DNA from: Phytohabitans sp036906915
Lineage (GTDB): Bacteria; Actinomycetota; Actinomycetes; Mycobacteriales; Micromonosporaceae
Assembly (NCBI RefSeq): GCF_036906915.1
Contig: NZ_JBAKHX010000032.1
Coordinates: 1 to 64,000 of the forward strand
Direction: 5' to 3'
DNA: 64,000 nt
In this document: piece after piece, positions 25,039 through 33,293 of the stretch
How the letters are laid out: every line of letters starts with the position of its first letter
Position numbering within the stretch: the first letter of the stretch is position 1
Program-made: the position numbers and the translations under genes
Notes under the pieces: model-generated
Told to the model about the DNA's origin: nothing
The model's input: only the letters and a program-made list of their open reading frames with translations
Databases searched by the model: none

Positions 25039-28000
25039 CCCCACCCTCCACGCCGGGCTCCTCTCGTCCGGTCGGCATGCCAGCCGGCACGAGAGGTAAC
25101 GGAGCGCAACCAAATGATTACCCATTGTCGGATCATGACGACGATGCCTTCGACGACGACGGTGACCTCGTGACCAGCCCCGATCACGGCGCGGTCGCCG
25201 TATTCCAGGCCCCCAAGCCGGCGCGCGGGCGCCCCACGCCACCACCACCGCCGGGTAACCGCTCGCGCAACGAGGTGGAGCACGCCGACATCGACTCGCC
25301 GTTCCTGGACCTCTTCGCCGGGCCGGCAAGCCGTCCGTCACCCGCTCCGCCGGCACCCGTCGCCCCGCCCGTCGATGCCGCCAGCACCGACACCCCGACC
25401 CGGACGCCGAGTCGCCAGGCAACGGGGGAACTGACGCCGGCGGTACACGATGCTGATGGACCGGCGACCGCGCTGCCGCCGCCCGCGCAGAAAGCGCAAA
25501 GCGGACGCCATGCGGCACCGGATTCGGAGCTGGCGCAGGCCAACCTGCCTGCGGTCCGCGAAGCGGAGCCGCCGGTGCCGCCGCGCCCGTCGGAAGCGCT
25601 CGCGACCCGGACCACCGAGTCGCTCGCACCGCGTACAACCGAGTCACTGGCGCCACGCACCGCCGAGTCGCTGGCGCGGCGCACTACCGAGTCGCTCACG
25701 CCACGTACCACTGAGTCGCTCGCGCCACGCACCACCGAGTCGCTCGCGCCACGTCCGGTTGCGGAGCCTGCGCGCCCCGTCGAGCGCCGCCCGGAGCGGC
25801 GGCCGCGCCCGGAGGAGAAGGCGCCCGCGCGGCAGCCGCAGAAGAAGGCAGAGCGCAAATCGGAGCGGCGCCCGGCGCCGGCCAAGGCTCCGAAGATCAA
25901 GTTCTCCGACCGAGACCCGTCGGTCGACCTCGCGATCACCGAGATCGCCGGCCACCTGACCTTCACGCCAAACACGGTCACGGCCTGGTACTGGCTGCCC
26001 GAGGTGCGGTGGGCCTTCCGGCCGGACGCCGAGCGCGAGGCGCTGCTGTCCGCTATCTCCGAGCAGTACGCGGGTCTGGCGGGATTCCGCCTACACCTGC
26101 GCCGGACCACCCGCCCGTTCCCGGCGGACGAGTGGGCACGCACTGTCGACATGCACACCCCGAACCCGCTCGGCGCCGGGGCGGGCGGCACCTCGTGGTC
26201 GGATCACCTGGTCGCGGCGCAGCGCCACCTGCTGTCGGTCAACCACGCGGAGGGCCAGACGTACCTGGGGGTGACGTTCGCGCGGCGCAAGCTCGGCGAC
26301 TCCCTGGCGGAGCGGCTGCTGCGCGCCTTTGGGCGGGGCGTGCCCGAAGGGGAGCGGCGCAAGCTCGGCCGGACCGTGGAGCAGTTCGACGAGGTGCTCG
26401 GGGCGTTCGGCATGCGCGGCCGCCAGGTCACCCCGCACGAGCTGGAGTGGCTGCTGTACCGGTCGGTGGCGCTCTGCATGGCACCGCCGACGGCCTTGTC
26501 GCCGGTGACCGACGGGCGCTGGGAGCGCGGCGACCTGCTCGCGCTGACCGAGCAGATCGAGCGGTACCGGACGCCGTACGGTTCGACGGTGAAGCTGGTC
26601 AACCGGATGACTGGCGAGGAGCGGCACGTCGCCGTGCTGGCCGTCGGGCGCATGGAGCCGCTGGAGATTCCCGAGCGGCACGAGCCGTGGATGCACTTCC
26701 ACGAGCGGCTGCCGTGGCCGATGGAGCTTTCGTCTCGGATCGACCTGCTGGGCCCCGGCGACTCGTTCAAGAACCTCGAGCACCGGCTGCGCATGATCCG
26801 CTCGCAGCAGCTCGACTACGCCGAGCACGGCATCGACGCCCCGCCCGAGTTGGAACGGCTCGCCAAGCGCGCGCTCGTCATCGGCGACGAAATGACCACC
26901 GGCCTGCCCGTGGAATCAGCGCGGGCACACGGCTGGCACCGCATCGCCGTCGGCGGCCGCACCCGCGAAGAATGCCTGGAACGCGCCCGCAGGCTCATCC
27001 AGCTGTACTCTCGCGAGCTGCGGATCTCCCTGCAGCACCCCAAGAACCAGGACTGGCTGGCACGCGAGTTCATTCCCGGCGAGCCCATCGCCAACACCGG
27101 CTACATCCGGCGCATGCCCGTCAAGCTGCTCGCCGCGGCACTGCCGCAAGCCGCGTCCACAGTGGGTGACCGGCGCGGCGACCTCATCGGCCGCACCGCC
27201 GGCACCTGCCGACGCCCCGTCTTCCTCGACATGCACTTCCCCATGGAGGTGCGGGAACGCTCGGGCCTGGCGGTATTCGTCGCTGAGCCAGGCGGTGGCA
27301 AGTCCACACTGCTGGGTGCGTTGGGCTATCTCGCCGCCCGTCGAGGCGTGCAGGTCACCCTGCTCGACCCGTCCGGCCCGCTGGCGCGGCTCTGCTCCAT
27401 GCCCGAGCTGCGGCCATACTCCCGGGTGCTCAACCTCACCGGCTCCGAGCACGGCACCCTGGCGCCGTACTCCCTGATCCCGACGCCCGTGCGGTCCGAG
27501 TTCACCGCCGGGGCGCCTGGCGACCGCGAGTTCGAAATCGCCGTCTCCAACGCCCGCGCCGAACGGCGGATGCTCGTACAGGACATCTGCTCGATGCTGG
27601 TGCCGCCGCAGGTCGCCCGCGAGGCGTCAACGGCAACCCTGCTGCGTCACGCCGTCCGCCAAGTGCCCGCCGAGGAGACGTCCACACTGGACGACGTCGT
27701 GGCGTGCCTGCAGCAGCTCGACAACGACGAGGGCAAAGAACTCGCCAACCTGCTCCTCGACACCGCCGAGATGCCGCTCGCGCTGCTCTTCTTCGGGCGC
27801 CCCCCAGAGGGGCTACTCGGCGCCGACGCCGCGCTCACCGTCATCACGATGGCCGGCCTGCGCCTACCCGACCTGAAAATCGAGCGCGAGTACTGGTCAG
27901 CCGAGGAAGCGCTCGCGCTGCCGATGCTGCACACCGCACACCGCCTGGCCGTCCGGCGCTGCTACGGCGGCTCGATGTCATCCCGCAAACTCGTCGGCCT

Positions 28001-28457
28001 GGACGAGGCACACTTCATGGAAGGCTGGCGCTCCGGCCGCTCCTTCCTGGTGCGGCTCGCCCGCGACTCCCGCAAGTGGAACCTGGCCGCGCTCGTGGCG
28101 TCGCAGAACCCCCGCGACATCCTCGGCCTCGACGTCCAGAACCTGGTCTCCACCGTCTTCGTCGGCCGCATCGCCGAAGACGTCGAGATCGCGTCCGAGG
28201 CGCTACGCCTGCTCCGCGTACCGGTCAACGACGGATACGAGGCGACACTGGCCTCTTTGTCTAACGTGGACACTTCATCGGCCGCACGGCTGGGGTTCCG
28301 GGAGTTCGTCATGCGAGATGTGGACGGTCGAGTGCAAAAAGTGCGGGTGGACGTGTCATACGTCGAAGGACTGCTGGAGCACCTCGACACGACGCCGGCG
28401 GCGGTAACCGCCACGCAGTCCAACCTTCCCACCAGCAGCGACGACGTGGAGGTGTGA
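25035..28457 (+). CDS. VirB4/TraC-like secretion ATPase with long disordered N-terminus
   Basis: Motor ATPase of the cluster, 1140 residues. The first 285 residues are disordered, Pro/Ala/Arg rich, and include six 8-residue TTESLAPR repeats at about 193-240. The folded part starts near 290. Seen: Walker A EPGGGKST at residues 751-758, Walker B LVGLDEAH at 986-993, and SRKWNLAALVASQNPRDI after it, typical of VirB4. GDEMTTGLPVES and TGYIRRMPVKLL belong to the pre-ATPase half. The VirB6-like gene begins immediately after the stop. The long repetitive N-terminus is unusual and may dock membrane partners. Confidence 0.87.
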   Translation: MTPPSTPGSSRPVGMPAGTRGNGAQPNDYPLSDHDDDAFDDDGDLVTSPDHGAVAVFQAPKPARGRPTPPPPPGNRSRNEVEHADIDSPFLDLFAGPASRPSPAPPAPVAPPVDAASTDTPTRTPSRQATGELTPAVHDADGPATALPPPAQKAQSGRHAAPDSELAQANLPAVREAEPPVPPRPSEALATRTTESLAPRTTESLAPRTAESLARRTTESLTPRTTESLAPRTTESLAPRPVAEPARPVERRPERRPRPEEKAPARQPQKKAERKSERRPAPAKAPKIKFSDRDPSVDLAITEIAGHLTFTPNTVTAWYWLPEVRWAFRPDAEREALLSAISEQYAGLAGFRLHLRRTTRPFPADEWARTVDMHTPNPLGAGAGGTSWSDHLVAAQRHLLSVNHAEGQTYLGVTFARRKLGDSLAERLLRAFGRGVPEGERRKLGRTVEQFDEVLGAFGMRGRQVTPHELEWLLYRSVALCMAPPTALSPVTDGRWERGDLLALTEQIERYRTPYGSTVKLVNRMTGEERHVAVLAVGRMEPLEIPERHEPWMHFHERLPWPMELSSRIDLLGPGDSFKNLEHRLRMIRSQQLDYAEHGIDAPPELERLAKRALVIGDEMTTGLPVESARAHGWHRIAVGGRTREECLERARRLIQLYSRELRISLQHPKNQDWLAREFIPGEPIANTGYIRRMPVKLLAAALPQAASTVGDRRGDLIGRTAGTCRRPVFLDMHFPMEVRERSGLAVFVAEPGGGKSTLLGALGYLAARRGVQVTLLDPSGPLARLCSMPELRPYSRVLNLTGSEHGTLAPYSLIPTPVRSEFTAGAPGDREFEIAVSNARAERRMLVQDICSMLVPPQVAREASTATLLRHAVRQVPAEETSTLDDVVACLQQLDNDEGKELANLLLDTAEMPLALLFFGRPPEGLLGADAALTVITMAGLRLPDLKIEREYWSAEEALALPMLHTAHRLAVRRCYGGSMSSRKLVGLDEAHFMEGWRSGRSFLVRLARDSRKWNLAALVASQNPRDILGLDVQNLVSTVFVGRIAEDVEIASEALRLLRVPVNDGYEATLASLSNVDTSSAARLGFREFVMRDVDGRVQKVRVDVSYVEGLLEHLDTTPAAVTATQSNLPTSSDDVEV
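25611..25754 (+). repeat. six 24-bp tandem repeats in the VirB4-like gene
   Basis: Six in-frame copies of the type ACCACCGAGTCGCTCGCGCC plus ACGC, coding for TTESLAPR. Synonymous and non-synonymous differences between copies show an older array than the 68-bp repeats at 4591. A degenerate seventh copy precedes it. Confidence 0.88.
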
Positions 28458-30371
28458 ATGCGCCCTCGGTTGCGCTTCGCTCCGCGCGCGGTCTCGCTCT
28501 TTCTTGCGGTCTTTGTGGCGGCGGCCGCATCAATCAGCTGGCCAGTACGGCCAGCAACAGCTGCACCGGTGCCCGCCCAGGCTCCGGGTGATCTGTGCTC
28601 CACCAAGGAGTGGCAAGCAGACTTCCGAGCCTGCGTAAACAAACTCCAAGGTGTCACAGCAGACCGCGCCCAATGCTTGGACGCACCCACCCCTGGTGCC
28701 CCCGACTCCGGGCTCGCCGGTTGGTTCGCAAGCCGTCCGGAGGCCTCCAAACGCCCCGGACCACGCGGGTTGTACAGCGATTATGGATACGCCGGTTACT
28801 CATATACCACGTACGACACCGGGTGTGGCTCGTCGCTAACCAATCCAGAATATCGATTCACTACAACGGTGGCCAACGGCGAGTTCATGATCGCTACGGC
28901 GATCATCGGCGCCTCCAACGCACTGCGTGAAAGGGCTTGGAATCCGCAGTCAATGTGGGGCTGGGCAGACCCGCTCGTAGACCAGGCTACCCGCGCGATC
29001 TACACAAAGGTGTTCAGCGTCTTTGGAATTGTCACCTTATGCATCGTTGGTCTCTATCTACTCTGGCGATCACGCCAATCCGACATGAGTAATGCCATGA
29101 CGACCGCAGGGTGGGCACTTCTGGTCATGGTCGCAGTTACGGCACTCGCGGCGTGGCCAGTAAAGTCCGCGAATATTGCGGACTCCACTCTTGTCGGCAT
29201 GCTGGGAGTTGTTCACGATGCGGTTGGCCCAGGGTCAAAGGACATACCCCCAGACAGATGCGCTATGCCAAATCCCGATGCTTGCAAGGACAAAAGACCG
29301 CCTGCGGTCCGCGCCAGCGACACCTCTACCGAGACTATGCTTTACCGGAACTGGCTTCGCGGCGCCCTAGGCTCGGCTGACAGCGAGTCCGCTAAGAAGT
29401 ACGGTCAGGCACTCTACGATGCAAAGTCGCTCTCCTGGCAGGAAGCTGAACGCCTTCGGGCCAACCCAAAGGATCGCGAAGCGACCCTAACTGCCAAGAA
29501 AAGCCAATGGATGAATGTTGCGGAGCAGATCAAGACTGAGGACCCAGAGGCATACGAATACCTTCAAGGAACAAAGGACATGGAGCGAGTAGGGGCGGGG
29601 TTTATTGCCATGCTCGCTGCGATACTGTTTGCGATGTTTGACCTCACAGCTTCGCTTCTCGTGCTGCTTGGGTTCCTGATCTTCCGATGGGCTGTCATCG
29701 CCGCGCCGATCCTCGGCACCGTCGGACTCATGCGGCCGGCCAGCGCTGGCCTGCGCCGGCTGGCCAACGCGGTCGTCGCGGCCGTATTCAACATCGCCAT
29801 CTTTGGCACCGGCGCGGCTGTCTATCTGTTCGCGGTGGACCTCATCATGAGCACTCCCACCCTGCCCGGCTGGCTTCAGGTGGTGCTCGTCTGGCTCTGT
29901 GGTGTGGTCGGCTGGCTGCTGCTCCGCCCGTACCGCCGAATCACCCAGCTGGGCGGCAAGGACGGCACCGCCGCTGTGACGTCGGCCGGCTCCTGGCACC
30001 GGCGGTTCTTCCGCGACATGCGAGAGGCGGCCAAGCTCAACGTTTCGGAGCCCGGCGGTACGAGTGAGCCGCAGGGCGGCAAGCGCCGGCAGGTCATGGT
30101 CGAGCAGACCAGCCTGCGTCCAGAGGCCCGTCATGAGGATCCTTCGCACGCCACACCGAGCCGCCCAGACGGGCACGAGCGAGCCGACGAGGTGCCCGGC
30201 GGCGCCGAGTCGCCGGCCCGCCGGCCGGCGCCCGCACGCACGCGGCGCCCGGTTGAGTGGTCCGAGCCGGATGTCCCGGAGGGCGCACCCTCCTACGCCA
30301 TCTACCGCCCAGACGGGGAACCAGCGATGGCGCCAGCCCCGACGCCGCGGGTCCGCGCCGAGGCGAGGTGA
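28458..30371 (+). CDS. VirB6/TrbL-like polytopic membrane protein
   Basis: 637 residues. Seen: signal peptide MRPRLRFAPRAVSLFLAVFV followed by AAAASIS and ending near residue 36; an extracellular Cys-containing region; helices near 195-212 and 217-237; a soluble segment; and a cluster of helices at about 374-493, where AAPILGTVGLMRPASAGLRRLANAVVAAVFN is typical of TrbL/VirB6 channel proteins; then a basic disordered tail. From about 28,590 to 29,690 the DNA is clearly poorer in GC than the rest of the gene and its neighbours. The ATG at 28458 directly abuts the VirB4-like stop. Role inferred from topology and position. Confidence 0.75.
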   Translation: MRPRLRFAPRAVSLFLAVFVAAAASISWPVRPATAAPVPAQAPGDLCSTKEWQADFRACVNKLQGVTADRAQCLDAPTPGAPDSGLAGWFASRPEASKRPGPRGLYSDYGYAGYSYTTYDTGCGSSLTNPEYRFTTTVANGEFMIATAIIGASNALRERAWNPQSMWGWADPLVDQATRAIYTKVFSVFGIVTLCIVGLYLLWRSRQSDMSNAMTTAGWALLVMVAVTALAAWPVKSANIADSTLVGMLGVVHDAVGPGSKDIPPDRCAMPNPDACKDKRPPAVRASDTSTETMLYRNWLRGALGSADSESAKKYGQALYDAKSLSWQEAERLRANPKDREATLTAKKSQWMNVAEQIKTEDPEAYEYLQGTKDMERVGAGFIAMLAAILFAMFDLTASLLVLLGFLIFRWAVIAAPILGTVGLMRPASAGLRRLANAVVAAVFNIAIFGTGAAVYLFAVDLIMSTPTLPGWLQVVLVWLCGVVGWLLLRPYRRITQLGGKDGTAAVTSAGSWHRRFFRDMREAAKLNVSEPGGTSEPQGGKRRQVMVEQTSLRPEARHEDPSHATPSRPDGHERADEVPGGAESPARRPAPARTRRPVEWSEPDVPEGAPSYAIYRPDGEPAMAPAPTPRVRAEAR

Positions 30372-30377
30372 ACGAAG

Positions 30378-30926
30378 GTGCGTCGGGCCGTCCAGCTGAT
30401 CGTTCGGGGATTTCTGCGGTCACGCGTTGGACTGGCCCTGCTGCTGGCCGTGGTGGTTTTGATCATCGTCGGCGCGGCGAAAGTGTTCTCGAACTCGGTC
30501 GACACCGGGCCAGGGCTAACTGGTGCACCCGAACAGCCGATCGTGACGGTCAGCCCGACCGCGCCCAACGATGGTCTCGCCTCACCCGAGGCGGTGCCGT
30601 CGCCATACGTGAGTCCCGGCACGGCCGCCCCGACTAAGGTGGCGAAGGCATTCGCGGAGGCGTGGGTAGATCACCGCGACGTTTCCGCCGACAACTGGTA
30701 CGCCGGATTGCTTCCACATTGCACGGAGAATCTGGCGGCGAAGCTGGCAGGCGTCGATCCGGTCGTCGTACCGGCTGACCGAATCACTGGCGAACCGATT
30801 CTGATCCCGTACGCGGAGAACGTGGTCGACGTGGCCATTCCGGTTGATTCGGGCCGGCTACGATTGCGGCTCACCACGACGGACGGACGATGGCTCGTCG
30901 ACGGCGTGGATTGGGAGCGGGCGTGA
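30378..30926 (+). CDS. membrane-anchored VirB8-like/NTF2-like protein
   Basis: 182 residues. Seen: one transmembrane helix at about 19-37 (GLALLLAVVVLIIVGAA), a Pro/Ser/Thr-rich linker, then a C-terminal domain of about 100 residues with AKAFAEAWVDHR, WYAGLLPHCTENLAAKL and a closing strand RLTTTDGRWLVDGVDW. An N-terminal anchor plus an NTF2-like domain is the VirB8/TcpC arrangement. Start GTG 30378 follows a purine-rich stretch. Its stop overlaps the next gene as GTGA. No fold search was possible, so VirB8 is inferred. Confidence 0.6.
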   Translation: MRRAVQLIVRGFLRSRVGLALLLAVVVLIIVGAAKVFSNSVDTGPGLTGAPEQPIVTVSPTAPNDGLASPEAVPSPYVSPGTAAPTKVAKAFAEAWVDHRDVSADNWYAGLLPHCTENLAAKLAGVDPVVVPADRITGEPILIPYAENVVDVAIPVDSGRLRLRLTTTDGRWLVDGVDWERA

Positions 30927-32056
30927 GCGATGCGATCCTGGCTGGCAGCGACCGGACGCGACGCCCTCGGCGCCGCGTCGCTCTCGTGGTCGCCCTGGTC
31001 AGCGCTCTCGCCCTACTTTGCTGCGGTGGGGGCGTGAGTTCCTACTTCCTTACCGAACTCGCCGGCGAGGATGACAGCCTTCTCAACAACGCCTTCGGGT
31101 GCGGCGAAAACGGTCTGATCAATACGGATGGCAAGCTCAATAGGATCGGTCCGTACGGGGGGGAGCAGATCCGTAACGCCGCGGCCATCATCAAGGTTGG
31201 CGCCGAGATGCGTGTACCGTTTCGCGGTTGGGTGATCGCGGTCGCTACTGCGATGCAGGAGTCCACGCTCTCCAACCTGCCGCACCTAGGCGCGCGCAAC
31301 GACCACGACTCGGTGGGCCTCTTCCAGCAGCGGCCTAGCCAAGGATGGGGAACGGCCCGCCAAATCCAGGACCCCGAGTATGCCGCGCGCAAGTTCTACC
31401 AGAAGCTACTCACCATCAAGGGCTGGGAGCGGATGGCCCTGACCGACGCCGCGCAGAAGGTACAGGTCAGCGCGTTTCCGGACGCGTACGCAAAGCATGA
31501 GCCGCTCGCGACCCAGATCGTGAACGCACTCACGGGCGGCGCCGGTCGCGCCGCTGGCAACAGCACCACCGCACGGTGTGCCGGAGCCGGCGAGATCGCC
31601 GCCTCCGGATGGACTATCCCGGTCCGGGCGCTCGTCGTCTCCGGCTTTCGTACTGCCGAACGACCCGACCACGATGGTGTCGACCTGGGGGCCCGCCGGT
31701 ACACACCGATCCGCGCGGCCGCCGCGGGACAGGTGATCACCGCACGCTGCGACGTCGACCAGTCCGGCCGGCTGTGCAACCGTGATGGGTCACCATCCAC
31801 GCCGGGGTGTGGCTGGTACGTGAAGATCCGCCACGCGGGCGACTTTGTGACCATGTACTGCCATATGATCCAGCGGCCAAAGGTACGGGTTGGTCAGATG
31901 GTCGCCGCGGGTGAAGAAATCGGAGTCGTGGGAACGAGTGGGCACTCGTCCGGTCCTCACCTGCATTTCGAGGTTTACGACCCGCGAGAAGGCGACGAAG
32001 TCGACCCGGCGAAGTTCATGCGGGAAAACGGCGCGCCACTCGGTGGGAAGCCGTGA
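30923..32056 (+). CDS. cell-wall hydrolase: transglycosylase-like plus M23 peptidase (VirB1-like)
   Basis: 377 residues. Seen: an N-terminal transmembrane anchor (VALVVALVSALALLCCGGG); a lysozyme/transglycosylase-like domain with AVATAMQESTLSNLPH, where the Glu is the likely catalytic acid, and DSVGLFQQRPSQGWGT; then an M23 metallopeptidase domain with zinc ligands in PDHDGVDLGA and SSGPHLHFEVYDP. It can cut both glycan and peptide parts of peptidoglycan. Such bifunctional enzymes open the wall for type IV systems in Gram-positives (established for plasmid systems). Start GTG 30923 overlaps the previous stop. Confidence 0.85.
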   Translation: MSDAILAGSDRTRRPRRRVALVVALVSALALLCCGGGVSSYFLTELAGEDDSLLNNAFGCGENGLINTDGKLNRIGPYGGEQIRNAAAIIKVGAEMRVPFRGWVIAVATAMQESTLSNLPHLGARNDHDSVGLFQQRPSQGWGTARQIQDPEYAARKFYQKLLTIKGWERMALTDAAQKVQVSAFPDAYAKHEPLATQIVNALTGGAGRAAGNSTTARCAGAGEIAASGWTIPVRALVVSGFRTAERPDHDGVDLGARRYTPIRAAAAGQVITARCDVDQSGRLCNRDGSPSTPGCGWYVKIRHAGDFVTMYCHMIQRPKVRVGQMVAAGEEIGVVGTSGHSSGPHLHFEVYDPREGDEVDPAKFMRENGAPLGGKP

Positions 32057-32649
32057 GCCGGGAACCGATGCCGGAGGCGTTTGGTAAGCAACCCGGTTGG
32101 GTGCCCCGGGCGCCGCGGTCCATCGTGGCCATGCCGGCGGCCGCCCGGGAGGATTTGCGGGGACGGCGGGTCATTGTCGGATTGCCCGGGTACGGATGGC
32201 GGGGTGATCTGCGGGCCGATGAAAAGGTGGTTCAGGGGAGCCGCACCTTTGTTCCGGTGATTCCGGAGCAGGAATGGTACAAGGCGGAGGCCGAACAGAT
32301 TGAGGTCTTCGCGCCGCTGGTACCGGCTGATCGGGTGTGGGTGGAGGTGCTTGCTTCTCCCGAGCAGCCTCCGCCTGATACGGCCTCGCGGTTGGTTTCG
32401 CTGGATGCGCCGCCGCGCCACGATCCTGTGCCGATCGCCGACGCGATTCGGGTTACTGGGCGGCGGGTGGTGCAGGTGGTGGATGGGGTGGAGCGGCGGG
32501 ACCTGCGCGCGGTCACCGAGATGTTTACGAGTGCGGACGGTGATGTTTGCCTGCGGATCGCTACGGAGTTGGAGTGGTATCGGTGGGCCTGGAGCGGCCA
32601 ATCCCCACGGACCCTTGAGATCTCCACCCGCCTCCTCTGGCTCGAGTGA
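32053..32649 (+). CDS. hypothetical protein at the end of the secretion-like operon
   Basis: 198 residues, soluble, no signal peptide or helix. Seen: WVPRAPRSIVAMPAAAREDLRGRRVIVGLPGYGWRGDLRAD, EQEWYKAEAEQIEVFAPLVPADRVWVEVLA and a Trp-rich end ELEWYRWAWSGQSPRTLEISTRLLWLE. No family recognised. The GTG start overlaps the hydrolase stop as GTGA, so it belongs to the operon. Its TGA stop abuts the TTA of the oppositely oriented next gene with no spacing. Confidence 0.65.
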   Translation: MSREPMPEAFGKQPGWVPRAPRSIVAMPAAAREDLRGRRVIVGLPGYGWRGDLRADEKVVQGSRTFVPVIPEQEWYKAEAEQIEVFAPLVPADRVWVEVLASPEQPPPDTASRLVSLDAPPRHDPVPIADAIRVTGRRVVQVVDGVERRDLRAVTEMFTSADGDVCLRIATELEWYRWAWSGQSPRTLEISTRLLWLE

Positions 32650-33150
32650 TTACGCCCTAACCGCCGAACAAACCCGCCACCCCTCCTCATCTACTACTTC
32701 AAATCGCCACGACTGAACGTCGCTCTGCCGCACCCCATCAATTAACGCCGAGATCTGCAGGTCAACGGAGACCTCCGCGACACGATCGCCGCCGCCGGTA
32801 TTCAGACTTCCCCACGACACATTGAATTGTGCCCCGAAGCGTTCTTCACGCGACTCCAGGTCCGACATAAATGCCTTGATCGACGCCAGTCCCGCCTGGT
32901 CTTCACATGAGTACTGAGAAGTATCGACATCGTTTCGTTCGACGAAGAGCGCGCGTAGGTAGTTTGAGACGGCTACGTCGGGGGCGGAGCGGTCTGGTTC
33001 GGTGGCTTCACGGTATGCGACGAAAGCCACCCCCGCTCCCCCCAGACAGAGCAGCGCCACCAACCCGCCCACCATCATCAACACAAGCCGCCCCTTACGC
33101 ACACGGGGAGCGGCGGGCGCACTGCGACTGGGCTGCTGGGCTGCGTCCAC
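32650..33150 (-). CDS. membrane-anchored hypothetical protein
   Basis: 166 residues. Seen: a basic N-terminus (PRVRKGR), one transmembrane helix at about 24-46 (LVLMMVGGLVALLCLGGAGVAFV), and an extracytoplasmic domain with VSNYLRALFVERNDVDTSQYSCEDQ and a final strand pattern SWRFEVVDEEGWRVCSAVRA. The two cysteines could pair. The layout (anchor plus small alpha/beta domain ending in G-W-R-V) resembles the VirB8/NTF2-like protein at 30378, so it may be a second component of that type. It is the only leftward gene in the cluster. Confidence 0.6.
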   Translation of the reverse strand: MDAAQQPSRSAPAAPRVRKGRLVLMMVGGLVALLCLGGAGVAFVAYREATEPDRSAPDVAVSNYLRALFVERNDVDTSQYSCEDQAGLASIKAFMSDLESREERFGAQFNVSWGSLNTGGGDRVAEVSVDLQISALIDGVRQSDVQSWRFEVVDEEGWRVCSAVRA

Positions 33151-33293
33151 ACATCGAGGCTATCGGTTCCACGCACCGCCGCCATAATGCCTCAAATCAG
33201 ACATCGAACGGCATTGCCTACGCTAAACGGCGGCGCGTGCGCGAAGATGCCAGCCGCCTGGGATACCGTCTCACTCCAAAGGAGGTGGGCGGC

